64,000 nucleotides of DNA. Origin: Richelia sp. CSU_2_1 (GTDB taxonomy: Bacteria; Cyanobacteriota; Cyanobacteriia; Cyanobacteriales; Microcoleaceae). Below, piece by piece: positions 36,630 through 46,782 of the stretch. Location of the stretch: positions 1-64,000 of the forward strand of contig JAAUPF010000006.1 of assembly GCA_012034575.1 (NCBI GenBank), read 5' to 3'. Below the pieces are notes generated by a model. It searched no databases. It saw nothing but the letters and a program-made list of their open reading frames with translations, and was not told the origin of the DNA. Made by a program: the position numbers and the translations under genes. Numbering within the stretch: the first letter of the stretch is position 1; every line of letters begins with the position of its first letter.

Positions 36630-37478
36630 TCAAAAAACTCCTCCAATCATAATAGCAGCACCCAACAATCTTTGCTGAATATCTTTTTCCTTAAATATGA
36701 AATGACCGAAAACTACGCCCATTAAAACACTGGTACGCTTCAGGGCTACTACTTGCATGACTAAAGTCATTGTCAAAGCTTGCATCTGAAAAATGACTCC
36801 TAAAGCATTGAAAAATCCCATTGCAGCTAACATGGGTAAATTCCGCGCAATTTTGCGGCTGGGGTTGGGAGTTTTGTGCAGTAAAATTGGCAGCAGCAGT
36901 ACAGTCATCGATGTAAATAAACCGAACAACCAAAAAATTGGTGAAGAGTTTTGCACGCCTATTTTGTCAAAATTTGAAGTGATACTCCAGAGAAATGCTA
37001 CGATTAACATCAATTTCGGTCCCGGTTGGTACAAAAGTGCTTTAAAGGGCGCTAAGTATCCTTGAGATTTTTCTTTGATGTTTAATAGATAAGAACCGAT
37101 AACTATCAGAAAAATCCCCATACAGTCAAACAAATTGGGATATTCACCGACAATTAACGGTGAAGTCAGCAACATGAATAACGGCGTCACTGCTACCAGC
37201 GGTACGGTGAGAGATAAATCCGATAATTTGATAGCTTTAATGTAGAGGACAGCGGTGACGGCGTTGATACTACCTCCGATAGATAGCGCCAGCCAAAATT
37301 GCAGGTTTAATGAAGGTATCCCGGTAAAAATTACCAAGGGAACTAAAAAGATTGCTGAAAAAAATGAGAGCGACCAAGCTACGACATATTCGTCGTTTTT
37401 TTTCAGGTTTTGCTTGCCAAAAACATCTTTGACAGCTTCAAAAAAAGCAGTCAAAATTCCAAAGATTAACCAAATCAA
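36630..37478 (-). CDS. EamA/DMT-family permease
   Basis: 282 residues from a TTG that overlaps the livF stop (TTGA), so the two are probably coupled. Ten hydrophobic segments in two EamA halves: LIFGILTAFFEAVKDVFGK and SLTVPLVAVTPLFMLL in the first, FLWSITSNFDKIG and TLVMQVVALKRTSVLMGVVF in the second. These inner-membrane carriers export or import amino acids and other metabolites. Pairing with Liv-type ATPase subunits is suggestive but not diagnostic. Confidence 0.83.
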   Translation of the reverse strand: MIWLIFGILTAFFEAVKDVFGKQNLKKNDEYVVAWSLSFFSAIFLVPLVIFTGIPSLNLQFWLALSIGGSINAVTAVLYIKAIKLSDLSLTVPLVAVTPLFMLLTSPLIVGEYPNLFDCMGIFLIVIGSYLLNIKEKSQGYLAPFKALLYQPGPKLMLIVAFLWSITSNFDKIGVQNSSPIFWLFGLFTSMTVLLLPILLHKTPNPSRKIARNLPMLAAMGFFNALGVIFQMQALTMTLVMQVVALKRTSVLMGVVFGHFIFKEKDIQQRLLGAAIMIGGVF

Positions 37479-38212
37479 CCTAAATACGCGCTCCTCACTC
37501 GATCGTCCTTTAGCAAATCTGATGCAGCGCCTGTCAGAGTCATGTTACCAGCTTCTAGTACATAACCTCGATCGGCAATTTGCAATGCTAAACTGGCGTT
37601 TTGTTCGACTAACAGAATTGTAACGCCTGTGGAGCGCAAATGTTGAATAATTGCAAATATTTCTTTGACGATCGCGGGTGCTAAACCTAAACTAGGCTCA
37701 TCTAATAATAGCAGTTTCGGGCGCGACATCATGGCACGGGCGATCGCCAGCATTTGTTGTTCCCCGCCGCTGAGGGTTCCCGATAATTGATTGCGGCGTT
37801 CTGCTAACCTGGGAAATAGTTTAAATTGGTAGTCTAAATCAGCTTTGATTTCTGCAGAGTTCGATCGCGCGTAGGCCCCTAATTCTAAGTTTGCCAATAC
37901 GGTTTGTTGCGCTAAAACCCGCCTGCCTTCGGGACTGTGGGCAATGCCTAATTTTACCACTTCGTGGGCCGGACGTTTGGTAATGTCGCGACCGCTGTAA
38001 ATAATTTGTCCTTGCCGCAAATTGATGATTTTAGAAATAGCTTTGAGTGTGGTACTTTTGCCGGCACCATTCGCACCGATGAGGCTGACAACTTCACCTG
38101 CATAAATGGTAAGATTGATATTTTGTAGCGCTTGAATGCCGCCGTAGTTTACACAGAGATTTTTGAGTTCTAAGAGGAAGTTTTCGGATGTTTGGGGTTG
38201 GCTGTCGTGCAT
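37475..38212 (-). CDS. livF: ABC transporter ATPase, LivF type
   Basis: 245 residues from the ATG at 38212; the frame is open another 84 bases up to an ATG at 38296, but the family starts near MHDSQPQTSENFLLELKNL. Walker A is GANGAGKST, the signature LSGGEQQML, Walker B LLLLDEPSLGLAP, and the H-loop VEQN. It matches LivF, one of two cytoplasmic ATPases of hydrophobic/neutral amino-acid ABC importers (NatA-E in cyanobacteria). The permease and binding-protein genes are not in this window. Confidence 0.88.
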   Translation of the reverse strand: MHDSQPQTSENFLLELKNLCVNYGGIQALQNINLTIYAGEVVSLIGANGAGKSTTLKAISKIINLRQGQIIYSGRDITKRPAHEVVKLGIAHSPEGRRVLAQQTVLANLELGAYARSNSAEIKADLDYQFKLFPRLAERRNQLSGTLSGGEQQMLAIARAMMSRPKLLLLDEPSLGLAPAIVKEIFAIIQHLRSTGVTILLVEQNASLALQIADRGYVLEAGNMTLTGAASDLLKDDRVRSAYLG

Positions 38213-38483
38213 TTTCTCAACTTTCTGTAATGACGGTATTGTTGCAGTTATTGGAGTCTTGATGTCAGGTATTGATGTCAGGATCGATCGTCCCAATTTA
38301 TCAGAAAACTGGGTTCAAAAACCCATCGATCCAAATTTTAGGTGGATGCAGGCGATTTGTGGGGGTGAGGGCGGGTTTTTGAAATTGTCAATTTGTGGCA
38401 ATAATTATCGGTGAACCCGCCCCTACAAAAATTACACAAATGATTTATGCTAATTATATCAGCTATCAAATCTTAACTCTCAA

Positions 38484-39299
38484 CTATTTTTCATCTCCTA
38501 AATAAGCCTCAATTACAGCCCGATCGTTCCTGACAACAGCAGGTTCACCCAAGGCAATTAGTTGACCGAAATGCAAAACAGCAATGCGATCGCACAATCC
38601 CATAACTAGCGGTACGTGATGCTCGATTAAGATGACAGTTAAATTGAATTGCTGGCGCACTTCCCGGATAAATTCGCTTAATTTATGTTTTTCATTTGGA
38701 TTCATTCCCGCCGCAGGTTCATCTAACAGTAATACCTGCGGTTCTAAGGCTAAAGCGCGGGCAATCTCCAAGCGTCTTTGGTCGCCGTAGGGCAGGTTTT
38801 TGGCTTGTTCGATCGCTCTTTCTGCCAATCCAACTAATTCTAACAATTCTAAAGCTTTGCGATAAGTTTTGCGCTCCATTGCATTAGAGGATGGCAAGGC
38901 AAAGATACCCGCCAGCAGCGATAAAATTGGATTGCCCGATCGACTGTGAATGTGACGCGCGATCGCCACGTTTTCTAATACGGAAAGTTCCCCAAACAAT
39001 CGGATGTTTTGAAAAGTTCTAGCAATTCCTATATTAGCAATTTGGCAAGGTCGATTTTGGGAAATATCTTCATCTCGATAAATCAGTTGTCCGCTATCCG
39101 CCGGTATCATGCCAGTCATTAAATTAAATAGAGTAGTTTTGCCCGCGCCGTTAGGTCCGATCAGTCCGAATATCTCGTGTTGTTCCACTGCAAAAGATAC
39201 GTTATTGACAGCAACCAAACCGCCAAAGCGGCGAGTCAATCCTTTGGCTTCTAAAACAGGATGAGTTTTTGCAAGGGTTAGGGGTTCGGAAATCATCAA
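38484..39299 (-). CDS. livG: ABC transporter ATPase, LivG type
   Basis: 271 residues. Walker [10 protein letters not shown], the LivG-specific signature [15 protein letters not shown], Walker [13 protein letters not shown] and H-loop [17 protein letters not shown]. The second Met (39296) is an equally good start. It is the partner of LivF downstream on the same strand, across a 270-base spacer that includes a palindromic GGGGGTGAGGGCGGG-like tract. Confidence 0.9.
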   Translation of the reverse strand: MMISEPLTLAKTHPVLEAKGLTRRFGGLVAVNNVSFAVEQHEIFGLIGPNGAGKTTLFNLMTGMIPADSGQLIYRDEDISQNRPCQIANIGIARTFQNIRLFGELSVLENVAIARHIHSRSGNPILSLLAGIFALPSSNAMERKTYRKALELLELVGLAERAIEQAKNLPYGDQRRLEIARALALEPQVLLLDEPAAGMNPNEKHKLSEFIREVRQQFNLTVILIEHHVPLVMGLCDRIAVLHFGQLIALGEPAVVRNDRAVIEAYLGDEK

Positions 39300-39347
39300 A
39301 TATGTTACAATAGCAATTATCTAATTATGCCTGAGACTTCATTATAA

Positions 39348-39647
39348 ATGGAAGCAGAGGAAATTAAATCAAAAGTTCGGCAAAATTTATATGTTTATAC
39401 ATCTCATGGAGACATAGAGCGTGAGGCTGATGGGTTAACCTTAAATCAGGTTGAGGAAGCTTTACTCAATGGAGAGATCCTCGAACAATATCCTAATACC
39501 GGTCGAGGTGAAAGTTGCCTAATATTAGGTTATGCAGGTGAGATTCCCATTCATATAGTCTGTGGGTGGCGGGGTGAAAGAGTAGCAATTGTAACTGTAT
39601 ACATTCCCGGCCCTCCTAATTTTATCAACCCTACAACTAGAGGATAA
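39348..39647 (+). CDS. DUF4258 protein (possible toxin)
   Basis: 99 residues. HGDIEREADGLTLNQVEEAL, NGEILEQYPNTGRGESCLIL and the C-terminal IHIVCGWRGERVAIVTVY fit DUF4258, a RelE-like fold often paired with zinc-finger antitoxins. The next gene starts four bases after its stop. Role as a ribonuclease toxin is inferred from the pairing. Confidence 0.8.
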   Translation: MEAEEIKSKVRQNLYVYTSHGDIEREADGLTLNQVEEALLNGEILEQYPNTGRGESCLILGYAGEIPIHIVCGWRGERVAIVTVYIPGPPNFINPTTRG

Positions 39648-39650
39648 ACC

Positions 39651-39899
39651 ATGCAAGAAATTAGATGCAATACCTGCGGTAGCGATCGTTATGAGCAACG
39701 TAGAATCAACTACCTTTACAGCCATAAAGGTAAATACTTGCTAGTTCCTAACACGCCTGTTGAGATTTGTCTCGATTGCGGTACGATTTATTATGATGCA
39801 GCAGTTCTTAAAGAAATTGAGCGCCGATTTTTTGCTATTCACCAGCAGCAGGAAATGCCGGATTCATATATCCAAATTCCCAGCAAAAGTTACACGTAA
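39651..39899 (+). CDS. YgiT-type zinc-finger protein (possible antitoxin)
   Basis: 82 residues with two CxxC pairs (CNTCGSDRYE and CLDCGTIYYDAAV), the MqsA/YgiT-type zinc finger. Downstream of a DUF4258 gene by four bases; together they look like a type II toxin-antitoxin pair. No helix-turn-helix follows the finger, so autoregulation is uncertain. Confidence 0.8.
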   Translation: MQEIRCNTCGSDRYEQRRINYLYSHKGKYLLVPNTPVEICLDCGTIYYDAAVLKEIERRFFAIHQQQEMPDSYIQIPSKSYT

Positions 39900-39944
39900 A
39901 GGACTCACGCAAAAAGTAGTTTGACACGTTATTAGTAGTGCCTA

Positions 39945-40083
39945 TCAACTTGCAACCGCAGATCGAGGCGGATTAACGCAGATTAACGCAGATAGATTCG
40001 ATCGATTCTCAACTTTCAACTTTCAACTTGCAACCGCTGATTGAGGCGGATTAACGCAGATTAACGCAGATAGATTCGATCGA
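39945..40083. repeat. Tandem GCAACCGCNGAT...GATTAACGCAGATT repeat
   Basis: Two copies (39945-40005 and 40023-40083, offset 78) separated by TTTCAAC heptamers, followed by TCAACTG heptamers to about 40128. Same family as the element inside cobN at 34018-34125. Confidence 0.92.
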
Positions 40084-40150
40084 CCCTCAACTATCAACTG
40101 TCAACTGTCAACTGTCAACTGTCAACTGTAATTCTCTCCTCACACCAACC

Positions 40151-41523
40151 ATGAGTTACTGTCTGAATCCCAACTGCCAAAAACCCGCCAACAACCCCGC
40201 AGGCGCTAAATTTTGCCTCAATTGCGGAACTAGCTTGCTGTTGGGCGATCGCTACCGTCCAACTAAGTCTATAGCTAGAGAAGGTTTTGGCGTTGCTTTG
40301 CTGGCGCGAGATGAATTTAAACCCTCACAACCTCCCTGCGTCATCAAACAGTTTTTACCCTTAGAACACAATAATGCACCGAAAGCAATTGAATTATTTC
40401 GCCGGGAAGCAGTCCGTTTGGAAGAGTTGGGAAAACACCCGCAAATTCCCGAACTTTTAGCGCATTTTGAAGAGGGCGATCGACTTTATATCGTCCAGGA
40501 ATTTATTGATGGCAAAACTTTAACTCAAGAGTTAGTTCAAAACGGCTTGTTTCGCGAACAGCAAATTCGCGATCTGCTGCAAGATTTATTGCCAGTGTTG
40601 CAATTTATCCACAACGGACAAGTAATTCATCGCGATATTAAGCCGATAATATTATCCGCAGAAAATCCTCCACTTACCAAGAAGGGGCTAAGATGAATAC
40701 CAATCCTTATCGAGGGGAGGTTAATTCCAACTCTTGTCCCCCCCCTTTGCAAGGGGGGGTTAGGGGGGGTCTAGTTTTAGTTGATTTTGGTGCAGCAAAA
40801 TATGTTACTGCGACTGGTGGTGAAACTGGAACGACGATCGGGAGTGCGGGTTATGCGGCTCCGGAACAAACAGTTGGTAAAGCTGTAGTTGCCAGCGATA
40901 TTTACAGTTTGGGCGTTACTTGCATCCACTTGCTGACGGGAATGGAACCCTTCGATTTGTACGATGCTAGCGAAAGTAAGTTTGTCTGGCGCAATTATTT
41001 AATCGACAATCCTGTGAGCGCCGAACTGTCGCGAATTTTGGATAAAATGCTAGAAGTTCCGCTGAAAAATCGCTACAAATCTGCTGATGAAGTTTTGCAA
41101 GATTTAAATTCTTTAGTGAGTCAGCGACAAACACCCGTGTTGCAATTGTACCAGCAGCAACAAGGCCGATCGAACTTACCAGCAAACTTAAATTCCCACA
41201 GCTTTTTTCATTCAGCAAAATCTTGGTTGGCGGCAGGAATGCTGGTGATGTTGGGATGGGGAGGACATCAATACTGGCGGCTGACAAGGTGGAATTTAGA
41301 GGAAAATACTGACAGAATCGGTGCTGACTATAGCAATACGTTCATTAGCAAACCCGATCCAGATTTGTGCAAGCAAATCTGTGCGGTTGACGAACAATGT
41401 CAAGCTTTTACTTACGTGAGGCCCGGAATTGAGGGCGATCGAGCTCGGTGTTATTTCAAAAATGGCGTGCCTTCACCAAGTTTGAGAGAAGGTAGGAGTT
41501 CGAGTGTTAGACCTAGATGGTAA
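40151..41523 (+). pseudogene. Serine/threonine kinase (4-Cys prefix, PAN tail) broken by a repeat
   Basis: Frame one (40151-40696) has the 4-Cys prefix (CLNPNCQKP, FCLNCG) and a kinase N-lobe to VIHRDIKP. Frame two (40693-41523) resumes at LVLVDFGAAKYV, GSAGYAAPEQ and DIYSLGVTC, then a membrane span and a PAN/apple-like tail with CKQICAVDEQCQAFTYV. Between them lies roughly 120 bases including a CCCCCCCTTTGCAAGGGGGGG repeat. The insertion shifts frame and removes the EN of HRDIKPEN, whose Asn binds metal. The first frame therefore encodes no complete kinase. A four-base ATGA overlap could still allow a split protein, though an active kinase is unlikely. Confidence 0.85.
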
Positions 41524-41628
41524 AAGAAAGAGGGAAACGAAATGTTCTTAAATAGGTTCTATATTATCCAAAAAAAGCGATCGCACTCTTTAGCCAACAG
41601 CCAAAAAATGCGATCGTCCTGTTTATTG

Positions 41629-42813
41629 CTATCGATCGACCGAACCCATAATAATGTCGATACTGCCCAAAATCGCCACCAAATCCGCAACCTTCACGCC
41701 GCGCAAAATGTGAGGCAAAACCTGCAAATTATTAAAATCCGCCGCCCGAATCTTCCAGCGCCAAGGAAACACGCTATCGTCACCGATAATATAAATTCCT
41801 AACTCGCCTTTACCGCTTTCAACCCGCACGTAATGTTCGCCCTTGGGAATCTTAAAAGTCGGCGCAACTTTCTTGCCGATAAACTGATAGTCAAAACCGT
41901 TCCACTCAGATTTCGGTCCGCCTGACAAGCGCTTCGCTTCCAAATTCTCGTAAGGGCCGCCGGGGAGTGCTTTTAATGCTTGACGGAGAATCTTCACCGA
42001 CTCGCGCATCTCGCGAATCCGCACCAAATATCTGGCCAAACAATCGCCACCAGATTCCCAGCAAACATCCCAATCGAGTTCATCGTAACACTCATAACTG
42101 TCTACCTTCCGCAAATCCCAACTCACGCCAGAACCGCGCAGCATCGGACCGGAAAGTCCCCAATTAATCGCTTCTGCGCGAGAGATTGTACCCAAACCTT
42201 CAATCCGGCGGCGGAAGATAGGATTGTTGGTAATTAAACGTTCGTATTCATCAATTTTGGGAGTGAAGTAATCGCAGAAATCTTCGCACTTATCTACCCA
42301 ACCGTAGGGCAAATCTGCCGCCACTCCACCGATGCGAAAATAGTTGTTATTCACCATGCGGTAGCCCGTAGCAGCTTCCCACAAATCGAGAATCGGCTCG
42401 CGATCGCGCATAGTATAGAAAAACGGAGTTTGCGCGCCCACGTCTGCCAAAAACGGCCCCACCCACATCAAGTGGTTGGCAATCCGGTTCAACTCCAGCA
42501 TGATGACCCGAATGTAACTCGCCCGTTTGGGAACTTTGATATTCGCCAGTTTTTCCGGTGCGTTTACCGTCACCGCCTCGTTAAACATCCCCGCAGCGTA
42601 GTCCCAGCGGCTGACGTAGGGCACGTACATCACATTCGTGCGGTTTTCAGCAATTTTTTCCATCCCCCGGTGCAAGTAGCCCAAAACAGGCTCGCAGTCC
42701 ATCACATCTTCCCCGTCCAGGGTGACAATTAACCGAAGTACCCCGTGCATGGAGGGGTGGTGCGGCCCCATGTTGAGTACCATCGGTTCGGTTCTAGTCT
42801 CAATTCTTGACAT
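41629..42813 (-). CDS. ndhH: NAD(P)H-quinone oxidoreductase subunit H
   Basis: 394 residues from the ATG at 42813 ([14 protein letters not shown]). A longer in-frame extension upstream is heptamer repeat and not family sequence. Core motifs: [52 protein letters not shown] and [12 protein letters not shown] at the terminus. It is a hydrophilic-arm subunit of NDH-1, which takes electrons from ferredoxin to plastoquinone in respiration and cyclic flow at the thylakoid. It is alone here, as usual in cyanobacteria where ndh genes are scattered. Confidence 0.97.
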   Translation of the reverse strand: MSRIETRTEPMVLNMGPHHPSMHGVLRLIVTLDGEDVMDCEPVLGYLHRGMEKIAENRTNVMYVPYVSRWDYAAGMFNEAVTVNAPEKLANIKVPKRASYIRVIMLELNRIANHLMWVGPFLADVGAQTPFFYTMRDREPILDLWEAATGYRMVNNNYFRIGGVAADLPYGWVDKCEDFCDYFTPKIDEYERLITNNPIFRRRIEGLGTISRAEAINWGLSGPMLRGSGVSWDLRKVDSYECYDELDWDVCWESGGDCLARYLVRIREMRESVKILRQALKALPGGPYENLEAKRLSGGPKSEWNGFDYQFIGKKVAPTFKIPKGEHYVRVESGKGELGIYIIGDDSVFPWRWKIRAADFNNLQVLPHILRGVKVADLVAILGSIDIIMGSVDR

Positions 42814-42825
42814 AATTGATAATTG

Positions 42826-42872
42826 GGGGTTGGTAATTGGTAATTGGTAATTGGTAATTGGTAATTGGTAGG
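42826..42872. repeat. Heptamer array TTGGTAA
   Basis: About six TTGGTAA units just upstream of the ndhH start codon, between it and its likely promoter. Confidence 0.92.
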
Positions 42873-43002
42873 TCGTTTGACATTTTAGGACTGGGCAGTT
42901 TTGCCTGACCCCTAACATCTGACTGCTTAAGTTTCCCACTCACCAGTTCCGATCGCGCACTACTTACTGCTGATTGTTGATTTTTGTTTCGCTTTTAAAA
43001 TT

Positions 43003-43907
43003 ATGAAGGATATCGAGCCTTCTGAGAAGGATTTTTCTGCATCAGATGCGAGTATTGACAGCTATCACGTCCCGGTTTTGGGAGACGAATTAATTGCGGG
43101 TTTAGCCGTGATTTCGGGCGGGCATTATTTGGATGCGACGGTGGGAGGCGGGGGTCACACTAGCTTAATTTTAGCTGCTGCGCCAGATGTGACGGTCGTG
43201 GCGATCGATCGCGACGCCCAAGCCATCCGTTTTGTCAAGCCCGATTTGTCGGCCAACCCGTCGAATTTTGGCAGGGCAATTTTGCTGACTATAAGTCGCA
43301 AAACGCCAAATTTGATGGTATCATAGCAGACTTAGGCGTCAGCTCCGCTCAATTCGATATCCCGGAACGGGGCTTTAGCTTTCGCCATGAAGCTCAACTA
43401 GATATGCGTATGAACCAACAGCAATCCTTAACCGCAGCAGAGATTATCAATCACTGGGAAGAAGCTAAACTAGCAGATATTATTTATCAATACGGCGAGG
43501 AAAGATATTCCCGGCGGATCGCGAGAAGGATTGCGGCACAGCGTCCTTTTCAAACTACAACAGAACTTGCCGGGGCGATCGCCTCCTGCTTCCCACCGCA
43601 GCAGCGCCACGGAAGAATCCATCCCGCCACCCGCACCTTCCAAGCATTGAGGATAGCTGTCAACTCGGAACTAGCATCCCTAGAAACTTTCCTCCAACGC
43701 GCCCCCGACTGGCTTAAGCCCGGTGGTAGGCTCGGAATCATCACCTTTCACAGCTTAGAAGACAGACCCGTCAAGCACCAACTCAAATCCACACCCAGTT
43801 TGCAGGTACTGACCAAAAAGCCAATTTCACCGCAGCCTGCGGAAATCGCTAGAAATCCCCGCGCTCGTTCTGCTAAGCTCAGACTGTCAGAACGATTAAG
43901 CTCGTAA
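43003..43907 (+). pseudogene. rsmH: 16S rRNA m4C1402 methyltransferase RsmH, frameshifted
   Basis: Two frames make one protein of about 300 residues. The first has HVPVLGDELIAGL, the SAM motif [15 protein letters not shown] and [12 protein letters not shown] frame change at about 43255-43265 follows, and the other frame continues [55 protein letters not shown] and [13 protein letters not shown]. RsmH methylates C1402 of 16S rRNA in the ribosomal P site. The gene is almost universal, so a one-base sequence error is more likely than real loss. Confidence 0.9.
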
Positions 43908-43957
43908 AGTCCAGCTAGCGATCGATCGATTTTTCTAATGACAGCATTACAAGCTGC

Positions 43958-44140
43958 TTGTGGGTGTACGATCGGACAAAACACACAATTCGACTCGCAA
44001 CTAAAAAAGAAACACTCGGATTATCTGAGCGAGTGTTTGAGTGCAGTAATTGTGGCTCGGTCATTGACCGCGATTTAAACGCAGCGCGATCGATCTGTCA
44101 AAAACCGATCTGTCAAAAACCGTCACTTAGGCGGGGCTAG
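43958..44140 (+). pseudogene. TnpB (IS200/IS605 nuclease) C-terminal remnant
   Basis: 60 codons. KETLGLSERVFECSNCGSVI, followed by DRDLNAARSI, matches the end of TnpB: half of the zinc finger and the third RuvC Asp in DRDLNA. The first CxxC of the finger and everything upstream are missing. ICQKP is doubled near the end. It is followed directly by a structured 3' region, so a decayed IS605-group element is clear. Confidence 0.85.
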
Positions 44141-44352
44141 CCTGTGGACTGGTGAGTGCCGACACCGCCCGGATGAAGCAGGAAGTAAACGAAACCTCAA
44201 GTCCAATATTGTCAAATTTTGGGTAACTTTGGGTAGGCTTTATGTAACGAATTGCAGCCGTAGGGCATACGGTCAAGATGCTTTCTGAGGGTAAATTCAT
44301 TGGAATCCCGATGAAGAAAGAATCTTCGTCCTCCAGGACGAAGAATGTCACA
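44141..44352 (+). mobile_element. IS605-type right end with omegaRNA-like region
   Basis: Follows the TnpB remnant. It contains GAGTGCCGACACC, a 67-base segment (44183-44250) nearly identical to 11542-11608, and a terminal hairpin (44324-44343, CTTCGTCCTCCAGGACGAAG) ending in AATGTCACA, the usual layout of a right end. TnpB guide RNAs come from this region of the transcript. The element end lies 33 bases before the next start codon. Confidence 0.65.
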
Positions 44353-44384
44353 CCCGATCGATTCGCCTAGGAGTAAGGAATAGC

Positions 44385-46057
44385 ATGAGTCGGGGAGACG
44401 GAAGCAAGCTGAAACTGATGGTAGTCGATGACGAACCCGACAACCTCGATTTACTGTACCGGACGTTTCGACGCGACTTTCAAGTTTACAAAGCAGATAG
44501 CGCCCTCAGCGCCCTGGAAGTTCTTGACGAACAGGGCGAAATGGCGGTGATTATATCTGACCAGCGGATGCCGGAAATGAACGGCACCGAATTTTGGGCA
44601 AAACAGTCGAGCGCTTTCCCGATACGATTCGCATTCTCCTGACGGGATACACAGATGTTGAAGATTTGGTTGAAGCTATCAACTCGGGTCAAGTTTTCAA
44701 ATACATCACTAAACCGTGGAACCCGGAAGAACTGAAATCGGTTATCAATCAAGCCTCAGAAACATACAAATACTACAAGCAGCGCAGCGTTGCACTGCGC
44801 CGCGCCCTGCGCCGAGAATCTCTGTTCAACGACGTGATGAGCGCGATTCGCGGCTCGCTAGATTACTCTAGTATGGTACAAACTATTGTCCAAACCGTAG
44901 GTCAAACTTTTGAGGCAGATTACTGCGCGCTCAGGCCGGTAGAGGGCGATCGCTTGTTGCCGAGTACCTTCCCCTACCAAGCCCAAACAGAATCACCCAG
45001 CAGTTTTTCTTTTGATGAAGGCTTGCTGGTTGAGGCCGTAGCGAGCAGCAAATCTCAGGTGCACCAAAGCAGTCATAATGGGGTCAACTCGGTTCAGATT
45101 GTCGTGCCGCTGACTTACCAACAAGAACTGCTCGCGGTATTGGCCCTGTGCCAGCAAGGCGGCAGCAACCCTTGGTCTGCAGAAGATATAGAGTTAATAG
45201 AAGGTGTAGCGGCTCAAGCTGCTCTTGCCCTCTCTCAAGCCAAACTCTACCAGCGGACTCTGGATTTAGCCCAGCAAATGCGCAACGAGTTGGAAGTGGC
45301 CCGCCAAATCCAAACTAACTTGCTGCGCCAAAGTTGGCCGGATTTTGAAACAGTCAAGGTGCAAGCTTGCTGCTATCCGGCGCGGGAAGTCGGAGGCGAC
45401 TTTTTTGAAGTCTACGTCCACTCGCAAGGTGATATTTGGATAGCGGTGGGAGATGTTTCGGGTAAAGGAGTTCCGGCGGCGTTATTTATGGCTAGCGCCA
45501 TTTCGGTGATGCGGCGGGAACTGAGCCAAGAAAATTCTCCCGAACCCGGTCAAGTCATGCAGAATTTGAACAGCAGTCTGTCCGACGACTTGATCGGCAA
45601 CAATCATTTCATCACGATGGTTGTGGCTCGTTACACGCCGTCAACGGGACACCTGGCCTATGCCAACGCCGGTCACATCTACCCAATTGTTTGGTCTCAC
45701 TCGGAGGTGAAAGCTCAAGCCGCTGTGGGTTCGCAGCAAGCAGAGCCGAATTTCCTGAAAACTCGCGGCATTCCGTTAGGAATCCTGCCGGTGTGGAAGG
45801 GCAAAGCGGGTACGATCGAACTTAAGTCAGGGGATGTATTTCTACTGACAAGCGATGGCATCACCGAAGCTAGCGTGACCGTCGAGGCTGTCGGAGGCGG
45901 TCAAGAAACCCGTACTATGCTCCAACAAGAAGGGCTTTGGCAGCTCTTGATTCAGGAGCCAGGTTCCTTAAACTTGGACAACTTATTAGCTCGCATCCGA
46001 GCTGACAATCCAATTCAAGAAGACGACCAAACCATACTCTCTTTGGAGGTTCTCTGA
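44385..46057 (+). pseudogene. Response regulator-GAF-PP2C phosphatase (RsbU-like), frameshifted
   Basis: Two frames make one protein of about 556 residues. The first has the receiver start LMVVDDEPDNLDLLYRTF and the phosphoacceptor Asp in VIISDQRMPEMNG. One T appears missing in the TTTT at about 44592-44595; adding it gives TEFLGKTVERFPDTIR and restores the rest: ILLTGYTDVEDLVEAI, KYITKPWNPEEL, a GAF-like domain, then a SpoIIE/PP2C domain (VGGDFFEVYVH, VGDVSGKGVPAALFMA, TSDGITEA). RsbU-type phosphatases act on anti-anti-sigma factors. The next gene is the matching kinase. Confidence 0.9.
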
Positions 46058-46061
46058 ATCT

Positions 46062-46484
46062 ATGAATACTGAGCTTCACGTACCAAGCGACTTGCGGTTT
46101 TTGACAATAGTCGAAAATTGGCTGCTGAGCAGTTTGGAAGTTGAGCTAGGTGAGCACGTCGATTGGCCTCGCCAGTCGAATCGTTTGCGCTTGGTGCTAG
46201 CAGAAGCCTATTCCAACGTGATCCGCCACGCCCACAAAGACCAGCCCAATTTACCAGTTTTGATTCGCTTGGAATTAAAAAATCGGGATATTGCTTTAGA
46301 AATCTGGGATTACGGTAAAGGCTATGAAATGGATACTTACAAGCCTCCTAGGCCGGAAGCCAAACAGGAAAGCGGCTACGGCTGGCTAATTATGAGTCGG
46401 CTTATGGATCGGGTAGACTATACTTTGCAAATAGACGGTCGCAACTGTCTGAAGTTGGAAGCAAGTTTGCCTGAAAAATCTTAG
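46062..46484 (+). CDS. RsbW-like anti-sigma factor kinase
   Basis: 140 residues, a HATPase_c_2 domain. The N-box is RLVLAEAYSNVIRHAHK and the G1 region EIWDYGKGYEM, with GYGWLIMSRLMD as the G2/G3 part. Such proteins phosphorylate anti-anti-sigma factors and bind sigma factors. It starts four bases after the PP2C gene, so the pair forms a partner-switching module. The antagonist STAS protein and sigma factor are elsewhere. Confidence 0.88.
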   Translation: MNTELHVPSDLRFLTIVENWLLSSLEVELGEHVDWPRQSNRLRLVLAEAYSNVIRHAHKDQPNLPVLIRLELKNRDIALEIWDYGKGYEMDTYKPPRPEAKQESGYGWLIMSRLMDRVDYTLQIDGRNCLKLEASLPEKS

Positions 46485-46493
46485 TTAGTTGAT

Positions 46494-46565
46494 AGTCGAT
46501 CGTTGACAGTTGACAGTTGACAGTTGACTTTTCGACTGCGCGGCGGTTGGTGAGCGCAGTCGAAT
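46494..46565. repeat. TTGACAG heptamers and a TCGACTGCGC hairpin
   Basis: Heptamers at about 46502-46528, then the inverted repeat TCGACTGCGC (46532-46541) and GCGCAGTCGA (46554-46563) around a 12-base loop. It could end the RsbU/RsbW transcript, though no U tract follows. Confidence 0.7.
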
Positions 46566-46782
46566 AGCCCGGCATCGCAGTTGATAGTTGAGAGTTGGCA
46601 ACAGCCAGAAGTCAGCAGTCAGAAGTCAGCAATGCGAGCGTCGGAGTTTGCGAATGCAATCATTAGTCAAGAGAAAGAAGGACGAAGGAAAAATTAACTC
46701 AGAAAGTTTTTCGGGAAACAAACTGCGAAACTTTTTGAAGGAGTTAATTTTCTTGACTTTGACCTTCTTTTTTCTGTTTTGA

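Noticed and set aside
40130-40150. TCTCCTCACACC resembling the Yfr1 sRNA core
   Set aside because: It lacks the flanking stem-loops and sits directly before the kinase start codon.
42814-42939. Longer N terminus for NdhH
   Set aside because: The extra 42 residues are translated heptamer repeat; family length and start fit 42813.
46588-46782. 64-residue plus-strand frame
   Set aside because: Built from AGTCAGCAGTCAGAAG-type repeats and a Phe/Leu tail; no family.
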